Source: JBHHYN01 sp046757565
GTDB lineage: Bacteria; Pseudomonadota; Gammaproteobacteria; Eutrophobiales; Eutrophobiaceae
Length of the DNA: 15,843 nucleotides
Assembly: GCA_046757565.1 (NCBI GenBank)
Contig: JBHHYN010000061.1
Location: 1 to 15,843, forward strand
Reading direction: 5' to 3'
Translations under genes and position numbers: made by a program
The notes under the pieces: generated by a model
Database searches by the model: none
Told to the model about the DNA's origin: nothing
Seen by the model: the letters and a program-made list of their open reading frames with translations, nothing else
Shown: piece after piece, positions 1 to 8,053 of the stretch
How positions within the stretch are numbered: the first letter of the stretch is position 1
Layout: every line of letters begins with the position of its first letter

Positions 1-144
1 GTTACTGTGCCTGCTTCCTTACCGACCAACATATGTTTTGGAGGAACAAAATTCAAGACAGCTTACATTACTCTTGGGGGATCGGGGAAACTTATCGCAA
101 TAGACTGGCCAAGGAAGGGATTGCCGTTAAATTATTCCGCCTGA
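1..144 (+). CDS. SMP-30/gluconolactonase/LRE-family protein, C-terminal fragment (5' end outside window)
   Basis: An open frame enters at base 1 and ends at TGA 142-144, giving the last 47 residues of a protein whose start lies left of the window. The peptide contains PTNICFGG, then TAYITLGGSGKL and IDWPRKGLPLNY just before the stop. This matches, from memory, the last beta-propeller blade of SMP-30/gluconolactonase/LRE proteins, where a PTN-CFGG-TAY-T-G-G pattern is followed by a short tail. Known family members are metal-dependent lactonases or related hydrolases, cytoplasmic or secreted; the N-terminal half with most metal ligands is not visible, so the substrate cannot be judged. It converges on the minus-strand molybdoenzyme operon, 47 bases away. 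A lactonase would fit a catabolic cluster. The family call is fairly secure; function is inference. Confidence 0.8.
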   Translation, partial: VTVPASLPTNICFGGTKFKTAYITLGGSGKLIAIDWPRKGLPLNYSA

Positions 145-191
145 ATATTTTAAAAGGGAATATGGCCAGTAAAATCGGATGCGGAAATTAT

Positions 192-1070
192 TCAAAAAAC
201 AAATTTATCGGGTTTGCGCCGGACCGGGGGACGTATCGTCGGACGCCCTTTACGGAGCTTGCCCAGGGCATAGCCCTGGACCTGCGATGCACGGGCGACA
301 ATAGTGAATTTCAATTGCCAACCACTCAGGACAATCAATAGTCCTGAAATTATTAAGGCGATCCCGGCAATATTGGCCATGGTTATCGCCAGTACGATCA
401 GGATTGCGGGGATAATAGTACCCGCAAGCAACTGGGCGGTATGGATGTTTGCCAATATCCGCCGGGTCTTGCCAGGGGCATCCGATGCCGCCAATTTCCC
501 GCGGTAATGGTTCCAGGCAAAGAGTCGCAAGGCTATGAATACCAGCAGCAGGTAATTTGCCCAGGCAGGGGCGCTATCAAGCAGCAGTGTCAATATGATG
601 AATATGGCCGTACCCTCACTGAGGCCCGTGGCAATGATTAACGGCACAACCGCCGGTTCGCGCCAGGCGGGAATACCTTTTGATTCTTTCAGGATTCGTC
701 CCTGGCAATAAAGAAAGAGAAGTCCACAGAGCCCGGCCAGGGCGATAACGCTTGCTAACTTAAACAGCACCCCAACGAGTGCCAGAGCGAACAGGACCAG
801 CGCTATAAAAGCCTCACGCGTCATCCAGGACCTCTGTGGATGGAAATAAACGTGCAGGAAGCGCAATGGGCGGCCAATTTCCAGCCATACCAGGAACAGT
901 CCCAGCCCGACAAAGGCGAGTGCGGACAGGCCGATGAGCATGTTCGGGGTAGCCGGGTAGTAGGCCAGGGCAGTCATAAACATCAAGGAACTGCCGGTAC
1001 CACCGAACATGAAATTGCCGGCAGCGCGCCAGTCCCAGTTGACTTGTAAGATGCTGCCGAATCTAGTCAC
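192..1070 (-). CDS. DmsC/NrfD-type (PadD-like) membrane anchor subunit of molybdoenzyme
   Basis: A 292-residue, very hydrophobic protein with about eight predicted membrane segments and a basic C-terminal tail rich in Arg, Lys and Pro. The segment WLEIGRPLRFLHVY (about residues 63-76), followed by SWMTREAF, is characteristic of the DmsC/NrfD-type anchors that hold a molybdoenzyme/Fe-S pair to the cytoplasmic membrane and pass electrons to or from quinone. I choose the GTG start at 1070: a strong GGAGGAG lies at 1078-1084, seven bases upstream, and the gene then overlaps the preceding Fe-S gene by 8 bases. A longer in-frame extension to 1220 lies wholly inside the Fe-S gene and encodes unlike sequence, so I reject it. 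It is the last gene of a three-gene operon; I see no hairpin-plus-T terminator after it. By context it is the third subunit of a PadBCD-like complex. Confidence 0.88.
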   Translation of the reverse strand: MTRFGSILQVNWDWRAAGNFMFGGTGSSLMFMTALAYYPATPNMLIGLSALAFVGLGLFLVWLEIGRPLRFLHVYFHPQRSWMTREAFIALVLFALALVGVLFKLASVIALAGLCGLLFLYCQGRILKESKGIPAWREPAVVPLIIATGLSEGTAIFIILTLLLDSAPAWANYLLLVFIALRLFAWNHYRGKLAASDAPGKTRRILANIHTAQLLAGTIIPAILIVLAITMANIAGIALIISGLLIVLSGWQLKFTIVARASQVQGYALGKLRKGRPTIRPPVRRKPDKFVF

Positions 1071-1734
1071 TTTCCAACTCCTCCGGTAACTCTTTGTCCC
1101 ACAGGTAATAAAACCCGGGCTCTGTTTCCAGTTCCGCGTGCATTTGGAACCAGCTGTTTTCAGCCAGCAACTCGGAGACGTTGCTGTGTTCATCTTCGAT
1201 ATCGCCAAAGCTGAGGGCATCGGCGATACAGGCGTTCACACAACCGGGGGTCGCGTCGGGATCCACCCCGGGTGTCAAGCCCTGCTCCAGGCCCGCATCG
1301 ACTCGGTCCGAGCAGAACGTACATTTCTGCGCCACACCGAGACGCCTTTCATCAAAGCGTTTCTCCTCGCTTTCCATCGGTGTGTCGCCGTAGGCAAACT
1401 CGGCTTTGTCCACCTTGTAACGCGCCTGGTAGGGACAGGCGACGGTACAATAGCTGCAGCCAATACAGAGATCATAATCAATGGTGACGATACCGTCATC
1501 CCGTTGTCCTGTCGCCGTACTGGGGCAGACATGCATGCAGGGTGGGTCCGCGCAGTGCTGACAGCCTACCGGCATAAACAAGCGTTCCACATCGGGGTAT
1601 TCGCCCCATTCAATATCAATCACCTTGCGCCACTGTACGCCGGGCGGGGTCGCATTGGTGTGTTTACAGGCAACGGTACAGGTTTGGCACCCCACACAGC
1701 GGTTCAGGTCCGCCACCATGACATAACGGGTCAT
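1063..1734 (-). CDS. Four-cluster [4Fe-4S] electron-transfer subunit (PadC/DmsB-like)
   Basis: A 223-residue ferredoxin-type protein with sixteen cysteines in four groups: C13-C16-C19-C23, C58-C61-C66-C70, C90-C93-C96-C100 and C138-C141-C165-C169. This is the DmsB/PhsB/NrfC arrangement and would hold four [4Fe-4S] clusters that wire the molybdopterin subunit to the membrane anchor. The N-terminus (MTRYVMVADLNRCVGC) has no signal peptide, so it should be cytoplasmic. Its sequence, including the CTFCSDR segment and the GDIEDEHSNVS stretch, most resembles, from memory, the 27-kDa PadC subunit of phenylacetyl-CoA:acceptor oxidoreductase. The start codon overlaps the stop of the catalytic gene by one base (TGATG on the minus strand), and its own stop overlaps the anchor gene by 8 bases, so the three are probably translationally coupled. 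Family assignment is very secure; PadC orthology is likely but not proven. Confidence 0.95.
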   Translation of the reverse strand: MTRYVMVADLNRCVGCQTCTVACKHTNATPPGVQWRKVIDIEWGEYPDVERLFMPVGCQHCADPPCMHVCPSTATGQRDDGIVTIDYDLCIGCSYCTVACPYQARYKVDKAEFAYGDTPMESEEKRFDERRLGVAQKCTFCSDRVDAGLEQGLTPGVDPDATPGCVNACIADALSFGDIEDEHSNVSELLAENSWFQMHAELETEPGFYYLWDKELPEELESD

Positions 1735-4478
1735 CAGGCAGCCCCCACAGCTTTAACATAAACCTTTGTTCCATCAACACTGGAACCACCGCCGTCGAGC
1801 AGATCCATGTTCATCGGCACCATTCTGTTCAGACCCGGCCGCTTCAGGTCTTTCGCATAGGGTGTCTTCCATTGCCCGAACTGTGCGATCATTACCACAA
1901 CATCCGGGCGGACTCCCTGACGCAGGCGCGCGATTCCACGGGTAGAAGCGACCGGTGAAGTGACCTCAATGAGGTCACCGTCACTGATACCCAGTTCAGT
2001 CGCCTTACCGGTATTAATAATAATGCCGTCATGGCCAAAAACATTATCGGAGGCCTCTCTCATCATTTGGAGGCCCACATTGGCCCCCCAGGCATACTGC
2101 ATACTGCGGGCGGTCAGTAACCAGAACGGATAGTCCGCCGCCTTGACGTCATAATTACGTTCCAGTATTTCATCCCAGAGTTTGTTCAAATCTTTCCATT
2201 CCGGGAGTGCTTCGTATTCTTTCAGCTGCCTGTCCCACCAGTTGACCCCGGTTTCATGCAGGCGGTTGGAGAGTTCCTGGCCCATCCTCAAGACCCGTTC
2301 CTGATAGGGCAGTTCAAAACGCAGCCCCATATCGACCAGTTTTGGATAGAGGTACCAGTTCAGACGCGAGAAAGGCCGGGTTTTATAGCCATGTTCCCTG
2401 AACCAATCCAGATCCAGGACCTCTTTGCCCCCGGTCAGGTCCGCACTGGCTGCCTTGCAAACGGCATCCCAAACCTCTTCTTGAGAATGTTCCCTGGCGG
2501 GATCCAGGGAAAAATCGTATCCGTCCCCCTGTAGAGGGACGCCACAGACGCCAACATTGATCATTTCGTTGTACGTCTCCAGCAGATCGGTACGGCGGGC
2601 CAGTTCGTTGGCAATCCAGCTGAAGTCCTTCGCTTCACCACGTGGCGGTACTACGGCCTGACGCAGCGCCCATCCTTCCGATTCCCAGTGGTTTTCAAAG
2701 TAGTGGGTGCCGCCAATGCGAAGCAGTTGGTCGCTTTCCATATCCATCGCCTCCGGCAGCAGGATATCGGCAAAGTGGTTGGTTTCATCCAGGGTGTAGA
2801 CGAATGAGAGAATGAATGGAAAATCCGCCATCGCCTCCTCCATTTTGGCCGTCTCGGAGAAGGATATGGCCGGGTTACACTTGTAGGTAATCCACACATC
2901 CGGAGGGTTTGGCTTGGGCCAGCTCTCAGCGCCCCGGCCCTGCAACCGCAACCAGCTAAGTGTGGTGGAGCCGAACAACTGGGCGCCCATGTGACTACCG
3001 GTCATGGGCGTCAGGCTGTCCTGGGCGTGGCGATTCTCCGGGTGCGCATTCCACTCCTCCTTGCTGGTGGGTCCATAGGGACTCTGCATAAATCCGTCTT
3101 CACCCGGGGTGACCGTCAACATGCGGTCCCAATCCGTATCACCGGAGAGGTGTATGGTACTGCCGAGCATGCCGCCCGGGACTTCCAGCGCCCCGACCAG
3201 CATCTGCATGACGGCACGGGCCCAGACACATTCATAACCTCCCCAGCCGTTATTAATTGATTTGCCCAACATGACGGTAACGGGCCGGAATGGAAGAGTC
3301 CGGCCATCGACTTCGATGGTCTCGCCGATGTGTGTGTGGGCCATAAACTCATTGGTAATGCGGCGGATGGTATCCGCAGGGACATCGGAGATCCCGGCGG
3401 ACCATTCGGGCGTGCTGTCAGCAACGTGATGTTTTAATTTATCGAAAGCGGTATCGGCTGTAATGGACGGATGGTTCCAGGTTTCATTGTCCGCGCCGAT
3501 CTCAACGGCGCCATCCAGCGTAAACGGTCCCGTCAGGGCAGGGTCACAATCGGGTGTATCGAAGGGTACCGGCCGGTTGCTTTTACTGTCCCAAAGCAGG
3601 GGTTTTTTCGAATCCGGGTCGCGTAGATAGTAACCATTCGGACCGATCAGATAGGGTGAGGCCGTGTGTTGCTTCAGAAAGGAGACATCGAGTTTTTCCA
3701 GCGGCGTTTCATGCAGCAGGATATGCAGCATAGAGAACAACACGGCGGAATCCGACTTGACCTTAATCGGTATCCATTTGGTTGAACTGGCGCCGGTCAC
3801 CGACAGGTGCGGTTCGAACTGGATGCGCTTCATGCCGCGGACCCGGGCATCGGCATGACGGCGTACCCCGGTGACCCCCCCCGAGGCATCGATATTATTG
3901 CCAAAGGAGATAAGGTATTCACAAAGGGGCGTATCAGACAGGACGGTAAAAGCACGGTGCCAGAGTTCGCTGAAAACGTGTTCACTGTGATAACACTTGA
4001 CGGTTCCGCCCGCCCCCAGGCTCTGATCAACCGGTCCCCAGGCCGCCAGGAAGGCCGGGAAACTACCCATGTATTTGTAGGGTGTGGCGGCGCCACCGGT
4101 GGTAAAGGCCAGACGCGGGTTGCCGTTTTCGTCGGTCAGACCGTTTTCGCGGATAGCGTTCAGTTTTTCGGCAACGATATCCAGTGCATCTTCCCAGGTC
4201 GTTTCCACCCAGCCCGGGTCTTCGTCCCGGCCCTTACGTGGATTGGTGCGTTTCATGGGTTTGAGAATACGGTCCGGATTGTAGAGTTTCTGCACCAGTC
4301 CGTAAGGTTTGACGCAGACCTTGCCATCAGCCGGGTGCTCGCCCTTCAGGTCAAAATTGGGTTCAACCTTGGTGGCAACACCGTCAACGACTTCAACAGT
4401 GAGTATGTCCGGTCCGTTGACGCATTGATAACAGTAGGTGGAGACTTTTTTTCGCCTGGATTCAGTCTGCGCATGCAT
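1734..4478 (-). CDS. DMSO-reductase-family molybdopterin oxidoreductase, catalytic subunit (PadB-like)
   Basis: A 914-residue catalytic subunit binding a bis-molybdopterin guanine dinucleotide cofactor. The N-terminal cluster-binding region has C16-x2-C19 and C55 (CYQC ... GKVCVKPYG), but the usual third Cys (CxxCx3C) is replaced by Pro23, with Asp24 beside it. C162 in the KCYHSEH stretch is a candidate molybdenum ligand. The C-terminal region (WLLTARSMQYAWGAN, then the TGKATELGISDGDLIEV segment) is the molydopterin-binding domain of the family. There is RR near the N-terminus but no hydrophobic stretch, so no Tat signal: the enzyme should face the cytoplasm, as expected for a CoA-thioester substrate. 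With the Fe-S and anchor genes it resembles PadBCD, which oxidises phenylacetyl-CoA to phenylglyoxylate. The true substrate here is unknown. GGGGT lies 8 bases before the ATG. Other possibilities are further cytoplasmic DMSOR-family branches such as acetylene-hydratase-like enzymes. Confidence 0.9.
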   Translation of the reverse strand: MHAQTESRRKKVSTYCYQCVNGPDILTVEVVDGVATKVEPNFDLKGEHPADGKVCVKPYGLVQKLYNPDRILKPMKRTNPRKGRDEDPGWVETTWEDALDIVAEKLNAIRENGLTDENGNPRLAFTTGGAATPYKYMGSFPAFLAAWGPVDQSLGAGGTVKCYHSEHVFSELWHRAFTVLSDTPLCEYLISFGNNIDASGGVTGVRRHADARVRGMKRIQFEPHLSVTGASSTKWIPIKVKSDSAVLFSMLHILLHETPLEKLDVSFLKQHTASPYLIGPNGYYLRDPDSKKPLLWDSKSNRPVPFDTPDCDPALTGPFTLDGAVEIGADNETWNHPSITADTAFDKLKHHVADSTPEWSAGISDVPADTIRRITNEFMAHTHIGETIEVDGRTLPFRPVTVMLGKSINNGWGGYECVWARAVMQMLVGALEVPGGMLGSTIHLSGDTDWDRMLTVTPGEDGFMQSPYGPTSKEEWNAHPENRHAQDSLTPMTGSHMGAQLFGSTTLSWLRLQGRGAESWPKPNPPDVWITYKCNPAISFSETAKMEEAMADFPFILSFVYTLDETNHFADILLPEAMDMESDQLLRIGGTHYFENHWESEGWALRQAVVPPRGEAKDFSWIANELARRTDLLETYNEMINVGVCGVPLQGDGYDFSLDPAREHSQEEVWDAVCKAASADLTGGKEVLDLDWFREHGYKTRPFSRLNWYLYPKLVDMGLRFELPYQERVLRMGQELSNRLHETGVNWWDRQLKEYEALPEWKDLNKLWDEILERNYDVKAADYPFWLLTARSMQYAWGANVGLQMMREASDNVFGHDGIIINTGKATELGISDGDLIEVTSPVASTRGIARLRQGVRPDVVVMIAQFGQWKTPYAKDLKRPGLNRMVPMNMDLLDGGGSSVDGTKVYVKAVGAA

Positions 4479-4588
4479 CTGGTATTACCCCGTTATTGTC
4501 TAAATAGAGTCCGGTAAGAGTGGCAATTGCATCAATAGAGATCTATATGAAATTTTGGTCCTTGGGTTCATTCAATATAATTATATAT

Positions 4589-4599
4589 GGGTTATACCC
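4589..4599. promoter_or_regulatory. Short dyad in the AT-rich leader of the molybdoenzyme operon
   Basis: The 244-base gap between the Rid gene and the molybdoenzyme gene is AT-rich and contains the dyad GGGTTATACCC (4-base arms around TAT), about 110 bases before the ATG at 4478. It could be a regulator site or chance. I see no convincing -35/-10 pair and no terminator after the Rid gene in this gap. Confidence 0.25.
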
Positions 4600-4722
4600 C
4601 TATTTTGATATTTTTTTAGGTAAAGATTAATGAAATTTAACAACACTAATAACACTACAGCCTGTAAGGATAAAAATTAAGGTTTTTTTATTACTAACGT
4701 AAGTCAAAGTTGCTCTAAAAGT

Positions 4723-5130
4723 CTACCCACCAACCACTGCCGTCACCTCGATTTCGACCATAAATTCGGGCAGGGCGAGTGACTGCACCCCTAACAAAGT
4801 ATTAGCTGGAAGGTTGTCCTCATCGAAGAATGCCTTCAATGCCCCGGTGATAATTTCCAGTTTCTCCGGATTGTAGTCAACCACATATATAGTGGCCCGC
4901 ACGACATCTTTCGGGGTGGCGCCGCCCGCCGCCAAGGCAAGACGGACATTTTCCAGTGATTGCTGCATTTGTCTGGCCAGGTCGCCTTCGCCAATAAATT
5001 TCATATCTTTGTCCCATGACGTTTGCCCGGCGCAGTGGACATATCTGTTTCCCTCTGAAGTAACGATCTGCGCAAATCCGAACTGACTGCTCGGGAAAAG
5101 TGTATCGGGTTGTATTGATTTTCTGGGCAT
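4723..5130 (-). CDS. Rid/YjgF-family protein lacking the RidA catalytic arginine
   Basis: A 135-residue single-domain Rid (YjgF/YER057c/UK114) protein, the usual family length. The fold signature is clear: HCAGQTSWD (32-40), the QMQQSLENVRLAL helix (54-66), GGATPKDVVRATIYVVD (69-85) and the final LPEFMVEIEVTAVV strand. In RidA the arginine of the P-A-R motif near the C-terminus is needed for hydrolysing reactive enamine/imine intermediates; here the equivalent is Asn110 (LPANTLLG). The protein is therefore probably not a classical RidA and may belong to a subgroup acting on a pathway intermediate. I choose the ATG at 5130 because GGAGAG sits seven bases upstream; a TTG at 5145 would add five residues but has no good ribosome site. 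It diverges from the receptor gene and could share control with it. Family secure, role unknown. Confidence 0.9.
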   Translation of the reverse strand: MPRKSIQPDTLFPSSQFGFAQIVTSEGNRYVHCAGQTSWDKDMKFIGEGDLARQMQQSLENVRLALAAGGATPKDVVRATIYVVDYNPEKLEIITGALKAFFDEDNLPANTLLGVQSLALPEFMVEIEVTAVVGG

Positions 5131-5262
5131 GCTTGCACTCTCCAATAAATTAATCAGGCTGTAAGAAGGAGCGAGCTAAATTTTGGCTTCAAGACGCTGG
5201 TCATGGGTATGGAAAAACATTATTAAAATGCATGAAGACGTCAGCTTGCCTCTTTCTGCTGC

Positions 5263-5276
5263 TATTGTATACAATA
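5263..5276. promoter_or_regulatory. Perfect 14-bp palindrome, candidate GntR-type operator
   Basis: TATTGTATACAATA is a perfect palindrome in the 310-base divergent region between the Rid gene (-) and the receptor gene (+). Its core TTGTATACAA resembles operators of FadR-subfamily GntR regulators, which commonly control catabolic genes. It lies immediately upstream of a possible receptor promoter. No regulator gene is in the window, so the binding protein is unknown. Confidence 0.5.
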
Positions 5277-5281
5277 AGCCA

Positions 5282-5308
5282 TTGCAACTCTTATTTTAAA
5301 ATTATAAT
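5282..5308 (+). promoter_or_regulatory. Possible promoter for the TonB-dependent receptor
   Basis: TTGCAA at 5282-5287 and a consensus TATAAT at 5303-5308 are separated by 15 bases, shorter than the ideal 17. The pair lies just downstream of the 5263-5276 palindrome and about 130 bases before the ATG at 5441. The -10 is good, the spacing is poor, and the surrounding sequence is AT-rich, so this is tentative. Confidence 0.35.
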
Positions 5309-5440
5309 ATTTACATATAAACTTTAGCACGTTTCCACCTTACTGCAGGATGGATGGTTGTTCGCCTTTCCGTCACAGGTGTTACACAGGGGCTAAGGTT
5401 GTGGATACCACTAGATTTCCATAGTTAGGGGGGAGTATCG

Positions 5441-7957
5441 ATGAGTAATAATATCTCACTATTTAGCCTGGCCGCTGCTGACCGTAACCAGGTGGTAAAT
5501 TCCGTCCAATGGTTATTGGCGTTATTTCTGTTCAGCCTCACGGCGGAGGTCCTGGCCCAGGGCAATGTCCTGGAGGAGATAACTGTTACCGCCCAGAAAC
5601 GTGAGGAGAATATCCAGGATGTCGGTATCGCAGTCAGCGCCTTCAGCGGTGAACAGATGCATGAACTGGGTATTCAGAATAGTTTTGATATTGCCGCCTT
5701 TACCCCGGGCGTGCATATCAGTGGCAACCTCGCGGGGCAAAACACCCAGTTCACCATACGTGGTGTCACCCAGAATGATTTTAACGATATTGTTGAGGCC
5801 CCTATCTCCGTTTACCTTGACGATGGCTATTTCGCCGTTGCCCAGGCCCAGACCTTCGCTGTCTTCGACATCGAACGCTCGGAGATCCTGAAGGGCCCTC
5901 AGGGGACATTGTTCGGCCGTAACGCCACCGGCGGCGCAGTCAACTACTTCAGCCGCAAACCAACCTTTGACAAGGTCGATGGCTATGTGGATGTCACCTA
6001 TGGTCGATTCGATACCGCCGCCGATGCCAATCAGTACCGTGTTGAAGCAGCGGTGGGTGGTCCATTGACCGATAAGCTCGCAGGCCGTGTCGCCATTATG
6101 TACGACAATCATGACGGTTATCTGCAAAATGATTATCCCGGCAGACAGGGTCTTATTAATGGTCAGAGCTTCTTCACAGGATCCGGCAGTGATTCCCCCG
6201 GTCCCGGTGCCGGGGCCGACATGGGTGACGACGATACCTTTGCCGGGCGTGGCACCCTGCTTCTTGAACCCAATGATGATCTCTCCATCACTGTATCGGT
6301 GAACGGCGCGACCAGCAATCTGGCTACCGGTCCCTACCAGTCCATTGCGACCATTGGTGTTTTCGATGGCGTAGGAGGCGTTGGCGAGTTGACCAATGTC
6401 ATCAATGCTGCCCCCACTGAGACCCGGGAGGGTATCGCAGCGGACGGTTCCGATTTTGGCTCGGATCAAGCCAACACGGGCACCTTCATGAATATTGCTC
6501 CTCGGCCGGTCCCTGGCGGGGATTTTTTCGGCTACCTGGACCCTGACGGGAGTGATTTTACCACCTCGGGGGATTTTGCCTTCAAGAACCAGGGTTCGAC
6601 TGATGCCTGGGGGGTCAACGGGCATATCGTCTGGGACCTGAGCGACAGCACCACCCTGACCCTGGTTTCAGATTATAAGAATTTTCGAAAAAAGTTATTT
6701 ATCGATGTCGATTCCGCGCCGGTCAACCAACTGGCCAACTATTCCGGTGTTGATGCAAACACCTTTACCCAGGAGATTCGCCTGAACGGTGAGACGGATC
6801 GTAGCCGTTGGGTCGCGGGGTTTTACTATCTCCACATCTTTAGTGATTCCGACAACGGCCTGAAGGGGCCGGTGAACAGTCTGCCCGTACTCTTCACCCC
6901 AGGCTTCTTTCCCACCTCAGGCGTGGATATCGGTATCGATGCGCGGCTTAAGACGAATTCCTTCTCTCTGTTCGGCCAGGGTGAATGGGACTTCACAGAT
7001 AATTTAACCTTTATTCTCGGCGCACGCATAATCCAGGAAGAGAAGCGTTACAAAATGCAACAAAATTTCTACGCAAGTGTCAGTCCGAAACAGTTCCATC
7101 AGGGTACGCCGTTCTTCAGTCCCCGGACCGCCGCCGGCTTACCCACAACATTTCGGGGAAACCTCTCCAAGACCCTGTGGTCGGGTAAGGTTGGGATTAA
7201 CTGGACCCCGACCGATGACCTGCTTCTGTATGCTAGTGTCAACCGTGGCGTCAAGGCCGGCAGCTTCAATGCCCCACTCCCCGGCGGATTACCGATTCCT
7301 GACAGTCTCATCCCGTATGACGAAGAGGTCCTGGTCAGTTATGAAGCCGGTTTTAAGTCAACCTGGTTCAATGGTACTACCAGGTTTAACGGCACAGCGT
7401 TTTATTACGATTACTCGGACTATCAGGCCTTTCTGTTCACCGGTGTCGGTGGTGTGGTTGTGAATGCCGATCAGACGAATGTCGGTGTCGAATTTGAAAT
7501 CCAGACTTCGCCGATAGAGGGTCTGGACGTGATGTTCAATGCCGCCTGGTACGACGCGACGGTTGAAGATGTACCGCTGCGGATTGGTTCACCACTGCCA
7601 CCACGGGATGTGGATCCGACCTATGCGCCGGAGGTGCAGACATCGGCGCTCGTCCGCTACGCCTGGCCGATGTTCAACGGCCAGATGTCCGTACAAACGA
7701 ATATCAGCTACACGGATTCATTCTTCTATAATCTGCGTAACTTCGATGCGGATAAATTCGATGCCTCTGTTATGGTCAATACCCGCCTGGCCTGGACGAG
7801 TCCGGATGAACATTGGGAGGCCGCATTCAAGGTGAATAATGTGACCGACGAACGTGAAGGCATCCAGGGTTTCGATCTTGCAACGCTGTGCGGTTGTAAC
7901 GAAGTCTCTTACCGGGCCCCGCGCTGGTATGGTCTCAATGTAAAATATTCGTACTAG
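5441..7957 (+). CDS. TonB-dependent outer-membrane receptor
   Basis: An 838-residue outer-membrane receptor. A signal peptide with a long N-region and a hydrophobic core (about residues 22-38) probably ends near VLAQ-GN. A TonB-box-like segment EEITVTAQKREE follows at about 45-56. The plug domain contains FTIRGV, SVYLDDGYF and the LKGPQGTLFGRNATGGAVN motif; the rest is a beta-barrel ending in aromatic Tyr (LNVKYSY), as needed for outer-membrane insertion. Such receptors use TonB/ExbBD energy to import siderophores, vitamins, sugars or hydrophobic organics; this style is often found beside catabolic clusters in gammaproteobacteria and sphingomonads. The substrate cannot be told from sequence; B12 or the cluster's carbon source are both reasonable. 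The ATG is preceded by GGGGGGAG six bases away. The gene stands alone and ends at a strong terminator. Confidence 0.95.
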   Translation: MSNNISLFSLAAADRNQVVNSVQWLLALFLFSLTAEVLAQGNVLEEITVTAQKREENIQDVGIAVSAFSGEQMHELGIQNSFDIAAFTPGVHISGNLAGQNTQFTIRGVTQNDFNDIVEAPISVYLDDGYFAVAQAQTFAVFDIERSEILKGPQGTLFGRNATGGAVNYFSRKPTFDKVDGYVDVTYGRFDTAADANQYRVEAAVGGPLTDKLAGRVAIMYDNHDGYLQNDYPGRQGLINGQSFFTGSGSDSPGPGAGADMGDDDTFAGRGTLLLEPNDDLSITVSVNGATSNLATGPYQSIATIGVFDGVGGVGELTNVINAAPTETREGIAADGSDFGSDQANTGTFMNIAPRPVPGGDFFGYLDPDGSDFTTSGDFAFKNQGSTDAWGVNGHIVWDLSDSTTLTLVSDYKNFRKKLFIDVDSAPVNQLANYSGVDANTFTQEIRLNGETDRSRWVAGFYYLHIFSDSDNGLKGPVNSLPVLFTPGFFPTSGVDIGIDARLKTNSFSLFGQGEWDFTDNLTFILGARIIQEEKRYKMQQNFYASVSPKQFHQGTPFFSPRTAAGLPTTFRGNLSKTLWSGKVGINWTPTDDLLLYASVNRGVKAGSFNAPLPGGLPIPDSLIPYDEEVLVSYEAGFKSTWFNGTTRFNGTAFYYDYSDYQAFLFTGVGGVVVNADQTNVGVEFEIQTSPIEGLDVMFNAAWYDATVEDVPLRIGSPLPPRDVDPTYAPEVQTSALVRYAWPMFNGQMSVQTNISYTDSFFYNLRNFDADKFDASVMVNTRLAWTSPDEHWEAAFKVNNVTDEREGIQGFDLATLCGCNEVSYRAPRWYGLNVKYSY

Positions 7958-8010
7958 GGGGCTGTCCGCTACGTTAAATCAGGCACATTCACCGTTACCT
8001 GGATTGAAAG

Positions 8011-8048
8011 CGCATTGCCTGTCTTGGTTTTGGGCAATGCGTTTTTTT
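8011..8048 (+). terminator. Rho-independent terminator after the TonB-dependent receptor
   Basis: CGCATTGCC at 8011-8019 pairs perfectly with GGCAATGCG at 8033-8041 across a 13-base loop, and the right arm runs straight into seven T at 8042-8048. It sits between the convergent receptor (+) and racemase-family (-) genes. The T-run is only on the plus side, so it should mainly end receptor transcription. Confidence 0.88.
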
Positions 8049-8053
8049 AAGAT

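Noticed and set aside
33..341. 102-codon frame overlapping the end of the lactonase-like gene and the anchor gene
   Set aside because: It is out of frame with the SMP-30-type C-terminus and antisense to the anchor's 3' end; no recognisable protein sequence.
1071..1220. N-terminal extension of the membrane anchor to 1220
   Set aside because: It lies wholly within the Fe-S gene in another frame, has no anchor-like sequence, and the GTG at 1070 has a strong GGAGGAG site.
1138..1761. Open frame antisense to the Fe-S subunit gene
   Set aside because: The Fe-S protein with 16 placed cysteines is unmistakable on the minus strand; the opposite frame is a shadow.
4440..4478. Tat signal peptide on the molybdopterin subunit (RR near residues 8-9)
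   Set aside because: No hydrophobic stretch follows the RR pair; the cluster-binding CYQC motif starts at residue 16.
3807..4517. Open frame (236 codons) antisense to the molybdopterin subunit
   Set aside because: It mirrors the conserved N-terminal region of the catalytic subunit and has no domain or ribosome site.
5522..6625. Long open frame (367 codons) antisense to the TonB-dependent receptor
   Set aside because: The sense frame has a signal peptide, plug and barrel motifs and a terminator. The antisense product is a low-complexity mirror of it with no recognisable domain.
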